From positions 1,178,001 through 1,242,000 of the forward strand of contig CAWFMO010000001.1 in the NCBI GenBank assembly GCA_963817065.1: a DNA stretch of 64,000 bases, read 5' to 3'. How positions within the stretch are numbered: position 1 is the stretch's first letter; every line of letters starts with the position of its first letter. A model generated the notes under the pieces. That model made no database searches, was not told the origin of the DNA, and saw nothing but the letters and a program-made list of their open reading frames with translations. Of the stretch, positions 20,590-27,839 are shown in pieces. Made by a program: the position numbers and the translations under genes. This DNA comes from CAWFMO01 sp963817065. GTDB lineage: Bacteria > Actinomycetota > Thermoleophilia > Solirubrobacterales > 70-9.

Positions 20590-21381
20590 CTACTTCTTCG
20601 ACTTCCTCTTTTTCTTCTTCTTTTTCTTGGTCTTGAGCGTCACCCCTACCGGGGCGCCGTCGCTGAGCGAAGCCAGGACCGCCTGGTCCTGGGAGGCGAT
20701 CCTGTCGACGACCTTGCGCTTCCTGCGCTGCTTCTTGGTCAGCGCGGGCCGGGTCACGGTCCCGAGCGTGCAGGCCGCGGCGCCGAGGGCCTGGGTCGCC
20801 TCGGCCTGCGTCTTGCCGACCAGATCCGGGACCCGGCAGTAGCGGACGGTGGCGTTGAAGGCGTACTCGCGCATGTTGAAGGTGAACGTCGGCGCGCTCG
20901 GGGGTGGGCCCTCGGGGAGGACCGGGTTCCAACCTTGAGAGATGGCGTTGTTGGCGGCGGCGCCGATGATGTCGGTCGGCTGGCTGTTCTGGATCGCGAT
21001 CGAGTCACCCGCCTGGATCTGGAGGTTGGTCGGAATCTGCGCCGAGACCGACTCGCCGTTGAAGCTCTGCGCCGCGCTGGTGGCGGCTCCGAAGTAGGTC
21101 CCGCCGCCGGCGGGGCGAATGACCCGCATCTTGAACAGGCCGGTCGCGAGGGCGACGCGCCAGCTGGTCACGGTCCCGGTGACCGGCGACGTGGTCGTCG
21201 AGCCCGACTGGTCGAGACTCGTCTGCATGACGGTCGCGACGTTGCCCATGTAGGGCAGGGGGACGAACGGTGCGCTCAGCGGACTGCCCACCGTCACCGT
21301 GTCGGCCCGCGCGGCGGCCGGCGCGGCCGCGATCACAAGCATCACCGTTGCCAGACTCAGAACAGCCCGTCGTCCCCGCAT
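20590..21381 (-). CDS. Secreted single-PASTA-domain protein with basic tail
   Basis: 263 residues from ATG 21381 (MRGRRAVLSLATVMLVIAAAPAAARA, shown only as the signal-peptide location, cleavage near residue 26). The longer open frame upstream runs through the tRNA-Leu gene and is rejected. The middle (residues about 30-180) is a beta-rich region of unknown fold. A PASTA domain follows (CRVPDLVGKTQAEATQALGA...VDRIASQDQAVL...GAPVGVTL), usually a binder of peptidoglycan stem peptides or beta-lactams. The protein ends TLKTKKKKKKKRKSKK. Cell-wall binding outside the membrane is inferred. It ends 9 bases from the convergent hydrolase gene. Confidence 0.78.
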   Translation of the reverse strand: MRGRRAVLSLATVMLVIAAAPAAARADTVTVGSPLSAPFVPLPYMGNVATVMQTSLDQSGSTTTSPVTGTVTSWRVALATGLFKMRVIRPAGGGTYFGAATSAAQSFNGESVSAQIPTNLQIQAGDSIAIQNSQPTDIIGAAANNAISQGWNPVLPEGPPPSAPTFTFNMREYAFNATVRYCRVPDLVGKTQAEATQALGAAACTLGTVTRPALTKKQRRKRKVVDRIASQDQAVLASLSDGAPVGVTLKTKKKKKKKRKSKK

Positions 21382-21450
21382 GGATTCCCTTTCGTCGACC
21401 TGGTTGGCCTGCAACCTACCAGCGACGCACGGCGCCCGGCGCACGCTCAG

Positions 21451-21534
21451 TGCGGCCGAGAGGAGTCGAACCTCCACGTCCCGAAGGACACAGGCACCTG
21501 AAGCCTGCGCGTCTACCAGTTCCGCCACGGCCGC
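21451..21534 (-). tRNA. tRNA-Leu(CAG)
   Basis: On the minus strand the acceptor stem GCGGCCG (5', 21534-21528) pairs with CGGCCGC (21458-21452) with discriminator A at 21451. The D-arm region reads GGCGGAACTGGTAGACGC, the anticodon stem-loop CAGGC-TTCAGGT-GCCTG gives anticodon CAG, a long variable arm (TGTCCTTCGGGACG) is present as expected for class II tRNA-Leu, and the T-arm is GAGGTTCGACTCCTC. 84 nucleotides; CCA is not encoded. Confidence 0.95.
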
Positions 21535-21542
21535 GGGACGAC

Positions 21543-21571
21543 CTAGGTTACCTAGCGCCGATCGCTAAAAT
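21543..21571. promoter_or_regulatory. Divergent tRNA promoter region
   Basis: The 49-base gap between the two tRNA genes holds TAAAAT at 21566-21571, a good -10 for tRNA-Glu with a start about 6 bases before the mature 5' end. It also holds the perfect palindrome CTAGGT-T-ACCTAG (21543-21555), which overlaps the -35 position for tRNA-Glu and supplies TAACCT as a -10 candidate for tRNA-Leu on the other strand. Confidence 0.45.
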
Positions 21572-21583
21572 CGCCGCCTTCAC

Positions 21584-21656
21584 GCCGCTATCGTCTAGGG
21601 GACTAGGACGCCGGATTCTCAGTCCGGAAACCGGGGTTCGAATCCCCGTAGCGGTG
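21584..21656 (+). tRNA. tRNA-Glu(CTC)
   Basis: Acceptor stem GCCGCTA (21584-21590) pairs with TAGCGGT (21649-21655, one G-T pair), discriminator G at 21656. D-arm TCGTCTAGGGGACTAGGACG, anticodon stem-loop CCGGA-TTCTCAG-TCCGG gives anticodon CTC, T-arm CGGGGTTCGAATCCCCG. 73 nucleotides, CCA not encoded. The 3' end directly abuts the stop codon of the convergent DUF5519 gene. Confidence 0.95.
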
Positions 21657-21995
21657 CTACTCCGGGAGCCCGTGCTTCTCGATCACGCGGTCGTAGTTGA
21701 GCCGGATGAGCTCGATCACGTCCTCGACGTCGGCATCGTTCTCGATCGCCCGCGACGCGTATCCCGGCTTGCCCGGGAAGACCGGGTGGTAGTCGATCCG
21801 CCCCTGGTCGAAGAGGTACTTCCAGACTTCCTTGGGGAAGCCGCCGTGGAAGACGCGGTCGCCGTGTAGGTGGCCGATCTCGCGCTTGCCGACCTTGAAC
21901 GCGAACTCGCCGCGGCTGCCGGGCCCGGCGATGACTCCCGGCCACGAGGTGACCTCATCGGTTATCTGCTTGCCGGCCGTCAGTGTCTCGGGCAT
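21657..21995 (-). CDS. DUF5519 (luciferase-domain) family small protein
   Basis: 112 residues, ATG 21995. The central pattern GEFAFKVGKREIGHLHGDRV...WKYLFDQGRIDYHPVFPGKPGYAS...DVEDVIELIRLNYDR resembles the DUF5519 'luciferase domain' family of small actinobacterial proteins, whose function is unproven despite the name. The gene is divergent from soxR and its promoter contains the SoxR box with a 19-base spacer, so induction by redox-cycling compounds or oxidants is predicted. No signal peptide or membrane segment. The stop codon lies immediately beside the 3' end of tRNA-Glu. Confidence 0.65.
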   Translation of the reverse strand: MPETLTAGKQITDEVTSWPGVIAGPGSRGEFAFKVGKREIGHLHGDRVFHGGFPKEVWKYLFDQGRIDYHPVFPGKPGYASRAIENDADVEDVIELIRLNYDRVIEKHGLPE

Positions 21996-22020
21996 CGCTT
22001 CTCCTTCGTTGAAGTGGACG

Positions 22021-22057
22021 TTGACCAGGCTACAAGCTCAAGTTAGCTTGAAGTCAA
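22021..22057. promoter_or_regulatory. SoxR box and divergent promoters
   Basis: gCTCAAGTTAGCTTGAaG at 22036-22053 matches the SoxR operator consensus (CCTCAAGTTAACTTGAGG) at 15 of 18 positions. On the minus strand it lies inside TTGACT (22057-22052), a 19-base spacer and TAGCCT (22032-22027), the stretched spacing of SoxR-activated promoters, directed at the DUF5519 gene. On the plus strand TTGACC (22021-22026), a 17-base spacer and TAGCTT (22044-22049) form an ordinary promoter for soxR overlapped by the box, allowing autoregulation. Confidence 0.8.
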
Positions 22058-22084
22058 GGGCAAAAGCTGCTCTTCTTTGCGGGG

Positions 22085-22534
22085 ATGGCGGAACTGATGA
22101 CGATCGGCGAGGTCTCGCGGCGCAGCGGCGTCGCGGCCTCGGCGCTGCGCTTCTACGAGCAGCGGGGGTTGATCACCTCCGAGCGCGCCGGCTCGGGTCA
22201 CCGCCGCTTCCCGCGCCCGGTGCTGCGCCGGATCGCGTTCATCGTCTTCGCCCAGAAGGTCGGCCTGACGCTCGAGGAGATCGGCGGGGAGCTCTCCAAG
22301 CTGCCGCCCGACCGCGCGCCGACGCGCCGCGACTGGTCGCGGCTCTCGACCAAATGGAGCGCCCGGATCGACGAGCGGATCGCCGAGCTCGAGCGGCTCA
22401 AGGCCGGACTCACCGAGTGCATCGGTTGCGGCTGTCTGTCGCTGGAGCGCTGCCAGCTCTCGAACCCCGGCGACCGCGCCGCCCGCCTCGGCCCCGGGCC
22501 GCGCTACTGGGTCGGGGACCGGCCGCCGGCTTAG
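22085..22534 (+). CDS. soxR: Redox-sensitive MerR-family regulator SoxR
   Basis: 149 residues. N-terminal MerR winged helix (MTIGEVSRRSGVAASALRFYEQRGLI...GHRRFPRPVLRRIAFI), the dimerisation helix, then the [2Fe-2S] cluster motif ECIGCGCLSLERC with cysteines at about 112, 115, 117 and 123 (C-x2-C-x-C-x5-C), diagnostic of SoxR. In this family cluster oxidation switches on target promoters with long spacers. The neighbouring divergent DUF5519 gene carries exactly such a promoter, making it the evident local target. Its 3' end overlaps the convergent GAP-family gene by four bases. Confidence 0.93.
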   Translation: MAELMTIGEVSRRSGVAASALRFYEQRGLITSERAGSGHRRFPRPVLRRIAFIVFAQKVGLTLEEIGGELSKLPPDRAPTRRDWSRLSTKWSARIDERIAELERLKAGLTECIGCGCLSLERCQLSNPGDRAARLGPGPRYWVGDRPPA

Positions 22535-23214
22535 AGCCCAGTCAGGCCCTTGACCAGCAGGTAGGCGCCGAAGCCGAGCAGCAGCGCGATCCCGATCGGG
22601 CGGCTGCGGGCCCGGACCCAGGCGCCGATCGGGGTCAGCATCCGCCCCGCGGCGTCGGGGGCGACCGTGAAGACGAGCAGCGGCACGAGCACCGGGATCA
22701 TCGTGATCGTGAGCAGGATCGCGAGGACGCCGAGCTCCTCGGCCGTCTCGACCCCCGCATGCGCGATCTCCTTGACCGCGGCGATGTAGAGGACCGCGGT
22801 CGTGAAGTTGGTCGCCATCATCCCGAAGCCGAGCAGCGCGGTCTTCGCGAGGCCGGGTTGGCTGGCGGCGTCAGAGGCGCCGTCGGAGCTCTTCTCGTGC
22901 GCGGTCGGAGTGCGCCTCAGGCCGCGGACGCCGAGCAGCAGCAGGATCGCACCGAGCGCGACGTCGATCCGCGCCGAGTCGGTCGAGTGCGAGTTTCCGG
23001 GCTCGGGGCTCACCGTGCCGGTGAAGACCGCCAGCCCGACCAGGCCGACGACGAGCAACGGCACGGCGGCTCCGGCCGCGACCGCCGCTCCCCGGGCCAG
23101 CGGGCGGTCCTTGCTCGAGAGCACGATCAGCACTCCGGTCAGCAGCAGCGGGCTGACCGCCGCCCCGAGGGCCAGCGGCAGGACGTCCTTGAGCAGCTCT
23201 CCCATCGCGGCCAT
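22531..23214 (-). CDS. GAP-family (Sap/LysE-like) integral membrane protein
   Basis: 227 residues with about six hydrophobic segments: LPLALGAAVSPLLLTGVLIVL, GAAVAAGAAVPLLVVGLVGL, VALGAILLLLGVRGL, LLGFGMMATNFTTAVLYIAAV, LAILLTITMIPVLVPLLVF and IGIALLLGFGAYLLVKGL. A hydrophilic loop (HEKSSDGASDAAS) separates the two halves. The pattern of Pro/Ser in the first helix and the overall length fit the GAP family (Sap of mycobacterial glycolipid export; relatives of LysE exporters). The substrate is not known. The start may be ATG 23214 or ATG 23205. It is divergent from the cobalamin operon but its own link to B12 is unsupported. Confidence 0.65.
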   Translation of the reverse strand: MAAMGELLKDVLPLALGAAVSPLLLTGVLIVLSSKDRPLARGAAVAAGAAVPLLVVGLVGLAVFTGTVSPEPGNSHSTDSARIDVALGAILLLLGVRGLRRTPTAHEKSSDGASDAASQPGLAKTALLGFGMMATNFTTAVLYIAAVKEIAHAGVETAEELGVLAILLTITMIPVLVPLLVFTVAPDAAGRMLTPIGAWVRARSRPIGIALLLGFGAYLLVKGLTGL

Positions 23215-23245
23215 TCAACCGCTTGCCGCAATAGACTGCCGTTCA

Positions 23246-23400
23246 CATAGGTCTGGGTGAAGGGAAGTCCGGTGCGAAACCGGCGCGGTCCCGCCACTGT
23301 GACCGGGCGAAGAAGTCCCGCGAAGTTCCACTGGGCGCCCCACCGGGGCCTGGGAAGGAGCGGTACGGAGCCCGGGAAGCCAGGAAACCTGCCCGGGCCA
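23246..23400 (+). ncRNA. Cobalamin riboswitch
   Basis: The characteristic core GGGAAGTCCGGTGCGAAACC (23263-23282) is followed by GCGGTCCCGCCACTGTGACC and the B12 box AAGCCAGGAAACCTGCC at 23377-23393. A -10-like TAGACT lies at 23233-23238, placing the transcript start just ahead of the aptamer. Downstream, ACCCT (23412-23416) can pair with AGGGT (23424-23428) around the Shine-Dalgarno of the first gene, a plausible expression platform acting on translation. It controls the six-gene operon 23435-29641. Confidence 0.93.
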
Positions 23401-23411
23401 TGGCCATGTAA

Positions 23412-23428
23412 ACCCTCGAGGAAAGGGT
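23412..23428 (+). promoter_or_regulatory. Shine-Dalgarno-sequestering hairpin of the riboswitch
   Basis: The short inverted repeat ACCCT-cgaggaa-AGGGT places the purine-rich ribosome-binding site (gaggaaaggg) in its loop and 3' arm, six bases before ATG 23435. This would let the B12-bound riboswitch hide the site. It has no U-tract, so it is not an intrinsic terminator. Confidence 0.45.
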
Positions 23429-23434
23429 GGCTCC

Positions 23435-24478
23435 ATGCCATTGCCCCGTTTCATATCCAGCGGTCTGATCGCGCTCTGCGCGCTGCTCGCCGCGACCATC
23501 GCTCCCGCGTCCGCTGGGGCGTCAGCCGGCGTCGACCTGCGCGTCGCAACGCTCAGCGGCACGCTCGCAGACCAGCGCCAGTTCACCGACACGACCAGCG
23601 TCCCGACCTCGCCCGCCGCGAAGTGCTTCTTCGGGGGCAAGGGGGGGACCGGGAAGCCGTTCGCGACCGCGGGGCCGAACGCCCTCGGCGCCGCCGTCGA
23701 GGCGGCCCAGAGCGATCCGACCCTGAATCCGATCGCGGTCACCGACGAGTTCTCGTTCGGGCTCGGCGTCTGTGGCTTCGGCGGCATCAACTCGGGGGCG
23801 ACCGAGTTCTGGCAGGTGCGCGTCAATCACATCGCTCTCCAGGTCGCCGGCAACCTCGCGATCCTCGGCTCCGGCGACGAGGTCCTCTGGGTCCTTGCAC
23901 CGAACCCGGTCTGCGAGCCGAACCCACCGTTCACGTGCCAGCCGACCGCCCCGGAGCTGAAGCTCGAGGCGCCGGCCAAGGCGACGCCGGGGAGCTCCGT
24001 CCCGGTCCAGGTGACCGAATACAACGACGCCGGCGTCCCGAAGCCGGCCGTCGGAGCGGCGGTCACCGGCGCAGGCCAGCCGACCGATGCGTCGGGCGCG
24101 ACGTCGGTGGTCGTCTCCTCGACCACCAGCCTGACCGCGACCCGCGCGGGAGCGATCCCCTCGCAGACGCTCGAGGTCTGCGCGAACGCCAAGCCCAAGC
24201 GCTGCGCGGCCAGCCGCGGGCGCGCGATATTCGGCTCCGAGAGCGAAGACGCGATCGGCGGCACCGCCGGCCACGACCGGATCAAGGCGCGCGGTGATGA
24301 CGACACGATCCGCGTCCGCGGCGGCAACAAGGACCAGGTCGACTGCGGCGCCGGAAGCGACCTCGTCCAGGCCGACCGCAAGGACAAGGTCGACAAGCGC
24401 AGCTGCGAGGAGATCCTGCGCCCGAAGGGCAAAAAGAAGAAGAAGGGCGGCAAGAAGAAGGGCGGCGCGAGCAAGTGA
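23435..24478 (+). CDS. Exported DUF4430 (transcobalamin beta-domain-like) protein with RTX-like repeats and basic tail
   Basis: 347 residues. Signal peptide MPLPRFISSGLIALCALLAA (cleavage near residue 27-30). Residues about 55-155 resemble DUF4430, the small beta domain that closes over B12 in intrinsic factor and transcobalamin; the key stretch is FWQVRVNHIALQVAGNLAIL followed by GSGDEVLWVLAP. A short Ig-like region follows (about 165-245), then degenerate hemolysin-type repeats (GSESEDAIGGTAGHDRI, ARGDDDTIRVRGG, DCGAGSDLVQADRKDKVD) and the tail KGKKKKKGGKKKGGASK. As first gene after the cobalamin riboswitch it is predicted to bind cobalamin or corrinoids outside the cell. Its stop overlaps the next start (GTGA). 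Confidence 0.75.
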   Translation: MPLPRFISSGLIALCALLAATIAPASAGASAGVDLRVATLSGTLADQRQFTDTTSVPTSPAAKCFFGGKGGTGKPFATAGPNALGAAVEAAQSDPTLNPIAVTDEFSFGLGVCGFGGINSGATEFWQVRVNHIALQVAGNLAILGSGDEVLWVLAPNPVCEPNPPFTCQPTAPELKLEAPAKATPGSSVPVQVTEYNDAGVPKPAVGAAVTGAGQPTDASGATSVVVSSTTSLTATRAGAIPSQTLEVCANAKPKRCAASRGRAIFGSESEDAIGGTAGHDRIKARGDDDTIRVRGGNKDQVDCGAGSDLVQADRKDKVDKRSCEEILRPKGKKKKKGGKKKGGASK

Positions 24479-25422
24479 CGCTCGCCCGCCGCCTGGCGGT
24501 CGCCGCGGCGCTGTTCGGCGCCCTGGCGGCCGCGGGCTGCGGGCTCGGCGCCGGATCGGGCTCGAACTCGGCCGACCTGCTCGTGACCCGCGACTACGGG
24601 TACGAGACACTCGTCGAGGAGACCCCCTCCGACCTCCCCGACTCGGAGACGGTCCTGCGGCTGCTCGAGCGCGGCGCCGACATAACGACGCGTTACGGGG
24701 GCGGCTTCGTCCAGTCGATCGACGGGATCGAGGGCAGCGCGGTCACCGACGGGCGGCGCTTCGACTGGTTCTTCTACGTGAACGGCGTCGAGTCGCCGGG
24801 CGGCTCGGCCGACGTCGAGGTCTCCGACGGCGACCGCGTCTGGTGGGACCACCGCGACTGGACCGACGCGATGCGGGTACCCGCGGTGGTCGGCTCGTTC
24901 CCGGAGCCGTTCCTGAGTGGATTCCAGGGGACCGAGTACGAGACGCGGATCGACTGCCTCGGTGCGCGGGCGCCGTGCAAGGCGGTGGCCGATGAACTCG
25001 ATGAGGCCGGTGTCGAGCCCGCGATTTTCGAGACCGAGGCCGCGCCCGGCTACGACGCGGAGGCCGGCCCGACGCTGCGAATCCTCGTCGGGCCCTGGGC
25101 GCGGGTCGGCCGCGACCGCGCCGCGGCGCTGATCGACGATGGCCCGGCGGCGAGCGGGGTGTTCGCGAGATTCGAGGGCGACGAGCTCGAGGCGCTCGGT
25201 GTCGACGGCGAGCCGGTGCACGCGCTCGGACCCGACGGCGGGCTGGTGGCCGCTGTTCGTTACCAGGAGACCCCACCGACCTGGGTCGTCACCGGGTCGA
25301 CACCGGCCGGGGTCGACGCCGCGGCGGCGATCTTCGACTCCGACGCGCTCGCGCACCGCTTCGCGGTCGCCGGTCTGCCCGACGAGGAGCCGGTCGCGCT
25401 GCCGGCGGAGGAGGGCCCGTGA
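24475..25422 (+). CDS. DUF4430 lipoprotein (putative cobalamin-binding)
   Basis: 315 residues, GTG start overlapping the previous stop by four bases. The N-terminus is a lipoprotein signal with lipobox LAAAGC, so the protein should be anchored on the outer face of the membrane. Residues about 55-125 are a clear DUF4430 domain: SETVLRLLERGADITTRYGG, VQSIDGIEG, RFDWFFYVNGVESPGGSADV and VSDGDRVWWDHRDW. The remaining 190 residues are a second domain of unknown fold with strand-like segments. In the operon it precedes the ECF transporter subunits, fitting a tethered B12-binding partner of the importer. Confidence 0.82.
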   Translation: MTLARRLAVAAALFGALAAAGCGLGAGSGSNSADLLVTRDYGYETLVEETPSDLPDSETVLRLLERGADITTRYGGGFVQSIDGIEGSAVTDGRRFDWFFYVNGVESPGGSADVEVSDGDRVWWDHRDWTDAMRVPAVVGSFPEPFLSGFQGTEYETRIDCLGARAPCKAVADELDEAGVEPAIFETEAAPGYDAEAGPTLRILVGPWARVGRDRAAALIDDGPAASGVFARFEGDELEALGVDGEPVHALGPDGGLVAAVRYQETPPTWVVTGSTPAGVDAAAAIFDSDALAHRFAVAGLPDEEPVALPAEEGP

Positions 25423-26297
25423 GATCGGCGCTCGCCTACCGCCCCGGCCGCGACCCGCTGCGCTCGGCGAGCGCCCCCGCGGCGATCGCCTTTCTCGGCT
25501 CGTTCTCGATCGTCGCCTTCCTCTACCCGAACCCGATCGTGATCGGCGCGGCCGGCGTCGCGGCGATCCTGATCGGGCTCGCGGCCGGCGTCCGCGTGGC
25601 GGTGCTCTCGACCCTGCGCTGGGGCGCGGCAGTCGCGCTGCTGATGGTCGTCGTCAACGGCCTCGTCACCGACCGCGGTCTGACGATCCTCGCCCGGCTC
25701 GGCGAGCTGCCGGTCCTCGGCCAGGTCAACGTGACCGCGGAGTCGCTCGGCGCCGGCGGGGTGCTCGGGCTGCGGGTGCTGACGACGCTGCTCCTGTTCG
25801 CGGTCTACTCGGCCTGCGTCAACCCCGACGAGGTGCTGCGTCTGCTGCGCCCGATCGCGCGGCGCTCGGCGCTCAGCGCGACGCTCGTCACGCGCCTCGT
25901 GCCGGTCGCCGCCGACGACCTGTTCCGGCTCCGCGAGGCCGCCGCCCTGCGCGGCCCGGCCGCGGCGCCGGTCGGCCGCGCGGCGATGACGAGGAGGGTG
26001 CTCGCCGGATCGCTCGACCGCGCCGTCGACGTCGCCGCGACGCTCGAGCTGCGCGGCTATTCGCTGCCGGCCGCCGCGGCGACCTCTCGGCGTAGGCGCC
26101 GCTCGAGCTACGACCGGCGCTTCTACGCGATCGGCGCGGTGCTCGTCGTGACCGCGCTCGCGATCCGGATCAGCGGCTCGGGCGAGTACGAGCCGTATCC
26201 GACGACCGAGATCGACACCGGCGTCGCGACGCTCGCGGTCGCCGCCTCGCTCCCGATCGCCGCCCTGCTCCCGTTCGCGAGGCGCCCGGGTGCCTGA
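25419..26297 (+). CDS. ecfT: ECF transporter transmembrane protein EcfT (CbiQ family)
   Basis: 292 residues, GTG start overlapping the previous stop. Four to six hydrophobic segments (AIAFLGSFSIVAFLYPNPIVI, GAAGVAAILIGLAAG, LRWGAAVALLMVVVNGLVT, LRVLTTLLLFAVYSACV and two C-terminal ones) plus the two EcfT coupling-helix motifs that touch the ATPases, here LREAAALRGP and LELRGYS. EcfT is the shared scaffold between the ATPase pair and the S-component in energy-coupling-factor importers. The operon context assigns it to cobalamin uptake. Confidence 0.87.
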   Translation: MRSALAYRPGRDPLRSASAPAAIAFLGSFSIVAFLYPNPIVIGAAGVAAILIGLAAGVRVAVLSTLRWGAAVALLMVVVNGLVTDRGLTILARLGELPVLGQVNVTAESLGAGGVLGLRVLTTLLLFAVYSACVNPDEVLRLLRPIARRSALSATLVTRLVPVAADDLFRLREAAALRGPAAAPVGRAAMTRRVLAGSLDRAVDVAATLELRGYSLPAAAATSRRRRRSSYDRRFYAIGAVLVVTALAIRISGSGEYEPYPTTEIDTGVATLAVAASLPIAALLPFARRPGA

Positions 26298-27108
26298 GCC
26301 GCTGCTCGAGATCGAGGGGCTCCGCTATCGCTACCCGGAGTCCGAGCGCGACGTGCTCGCCGGCGTCGACCTCGAGGTCTCGCCTGGCGAGTTCGTCGTC
26401 CTCGCCGGCCGCTCGGCCTCGGGCAAGTCGACCCTGCTCCGCGCCGGCTGCGGCCTCGTGCCGCATTTCTACGGTGGGGAGGTCGAGGGCGAGGTTCGCG
26501 TCGCGGGCTTCGACGTCCGCGAGCACGGGCCCGCCGACCTCGCCGCCGCCGTCGGCTTCGTCTCCCAGGAGCCCGAGACCCAGATCGTCTCGACCACGGT
26601 CGCGGCCGAGATCGGGCTGCCGCTCGAGCTCCGCGGCGAGCCCGCCTCGGCGACCGCGCGCGCGGTCGAGGAGGTCGCGCTGGCGCTGGCGATCCCGCAG
26701 CTGCTCGAGCGCCCGACCGACACGCTCTCGGGCGGCGAGCTGCAGCGGGTCGCGATCGCGACCGCGCTCGCGCCGCGCCCGTCGCTGATTCTGCTCGACG
26801 AGCCCACCTCACAACTGGACCCCGTGTCGGGGGACGAGCTGATCTGGCTGCTGCGGCGGCTGAACGAGGAGTGGGGGGTCGCCGTCGTCCTCTGCGAGCA
26901 CCGGCTCGAGCGCTGCCTCGCGGCCGCCGATCGCGTCGTCGCGATGCAGGAGGGGAGCATCGGTTTCGACGGCGAGCCCGCCGGGTTCCTCGACTGGTCG
27001 CTGGAGTCCGATCCGGCGCTCGCGACCCCGGTCGCGAGGATGTTCGACCTCGCGGGCCTCAGCCCGCTACCGGTCGGGGTCAAGACCGCGCGCGAGGCGC
27101 TCGGCTGA
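26290..27108 (+). CDS. ecfA1: ECF transporter ATP-binding protein EcfA
   Basis: 272 residues, GTG start overlapping ecfT by eight bases. Complete ABC ATPase: Walker A GRSASGKST, Q-loop FVSQEPE, signature LSGGELQR, Walker B LILLDEPT, D-loop SQLDP, switch His in LCEHRLERC. The PHFYGGEVEGEVRVAG segment and the conserved C-terminal part are usual for the EcfA/CbiO branch. It pairs with the second ATPase encoded next to drive substrate release by the S-component. Confidence 0.9.
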   Translation: MPEPLLEIEGLRYRYPESERDVLAGVDLEVSPGEFVVLAGRSASGKSTLLRAGCGLVPHFYGGEVEGEVRVAGFDVREHGPADLAAAVGFVSQEPETQIVSTTVAAEIGLPLELRGEPASATARAVEEVALALAIPQLLERPTDTLSGGELQRVAIATALAPRPSLILLDEPTSQLDPVSGDELIWLLRRLNEEWGVAVVLCEHRLERCLAAADRVVAMQEGSIGFDGEPAGFLDWSLESDPALATPVARMFDLAGLSPLPVGVKTAREALG

Positions 27109-27839
27109 TGACCGCCCTCGCCGTCAAGGACCTCTGGGTCGAGCTCGGAGGGCGGGAGGAAGGCCCGGCCGAGGTGCTGCGCGGGATCGAGCTCGCGATC
27201 GAGCCCGGCGAGACCGTGGCGCTGATGGGCCGCAACGGCGCCGGCAAGAGCACGCTGATGCGCGCGATCGCCGGGTTGGTCGAACCGCGCCGCGGCAAGA
27301 TCGAGGCGCCGCGCGGGGTCGCGCTGCTGCCCCAGAACCCCGCCGACCTCCTGGTCCGCGAGCGGATCGACGAGGAGCTCCCGGGAGCGGCCGGCCTCGA
27401 GGCCCTCGACGCGGTCGGGCTCGCGGGCTTCGCCGAGAAGGACCCGCGCGACCTCTCCGGCGGCGAGCGCCAGCGGCTGGCGCTGGCGATCGTGATGGCC
27501 GGCAGGGGGGAGGAGCTCCCCGGAGCCGTGCTGCTCGACGAGCCGACCCGCGGCATGGACAGGGCGCGCAAAGACGACCTGACCACGCTCGCTCGCGAGC
27601 TCGCCGGCAAGGGCGTCGCGGTCGTGATCGCGACCCACGACGTCGAGTTCGCCTCCGCGTTCGCCGATCGCGTCGTCCTGCTCGGGGACGGCGACGTGAT
27701 CGCCGACGGCCCGGTCGGCGAGCTGCTCGCCGGCGGCTGGTACTTCGCGACCGAGGTCGCCCGTGTGCTCGGGCGGCCCGGGGTGATCACCCCCGAGCAG
27801 GGCGCGCGGGCGCTGAACGGGAAGGTGGTCCACAGGTGA
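27108..27839 (+). CDS. ecfA2: ECF transporter ATP-binding protein EcfA' (second ATPase)
   Basis: 243 residues from ATG 27108, sharing a base with the previous stop (TGATG); the longer open frame upstream lies inside ecfA1 and is not used. Walker A MGRNGAGKST, Q-loop LLPQNP, signature LSGGERQRLALA, Walker B AVLLDEPTRGMD and switch His in IATHDVEFA. It is shorter than ecfA1 and divergent in sequence, as expected for an asymmetric EcfA-EcfA' pair. The C-terminal extension includes GGWYFATEVARVLG, seen in this subgroup. Confidence 0.9.
   Translation: MTALAVKDLWVELGGREEGPAEVLRGIELAIEPGETVALMGRNGAGKSTLMRAIAGLVEPRRGKIEAPRGVALLPQNPADLLVRERIDEELPGAAGLEALDAVGLAGFAEKDPRDLSGGERQRLALAIVMAGRGEELPGAVLLDEPTRGMDRARKDDLTTLARELAGKGVAVVIATHDVEFASAFADRVVLLGDGDVIADGPVGELLAGGWYFATEVARVLGRPGVITPEQGARALNGKVVHR

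Noticed and set aside
20590..21528. Longer start for the PASTA protein reaching into the tRNA region
   Set aside because: The N-terminal extension translates the tRNA-Leu gene; the internal ATG 21381 opens a normal signal peptide.
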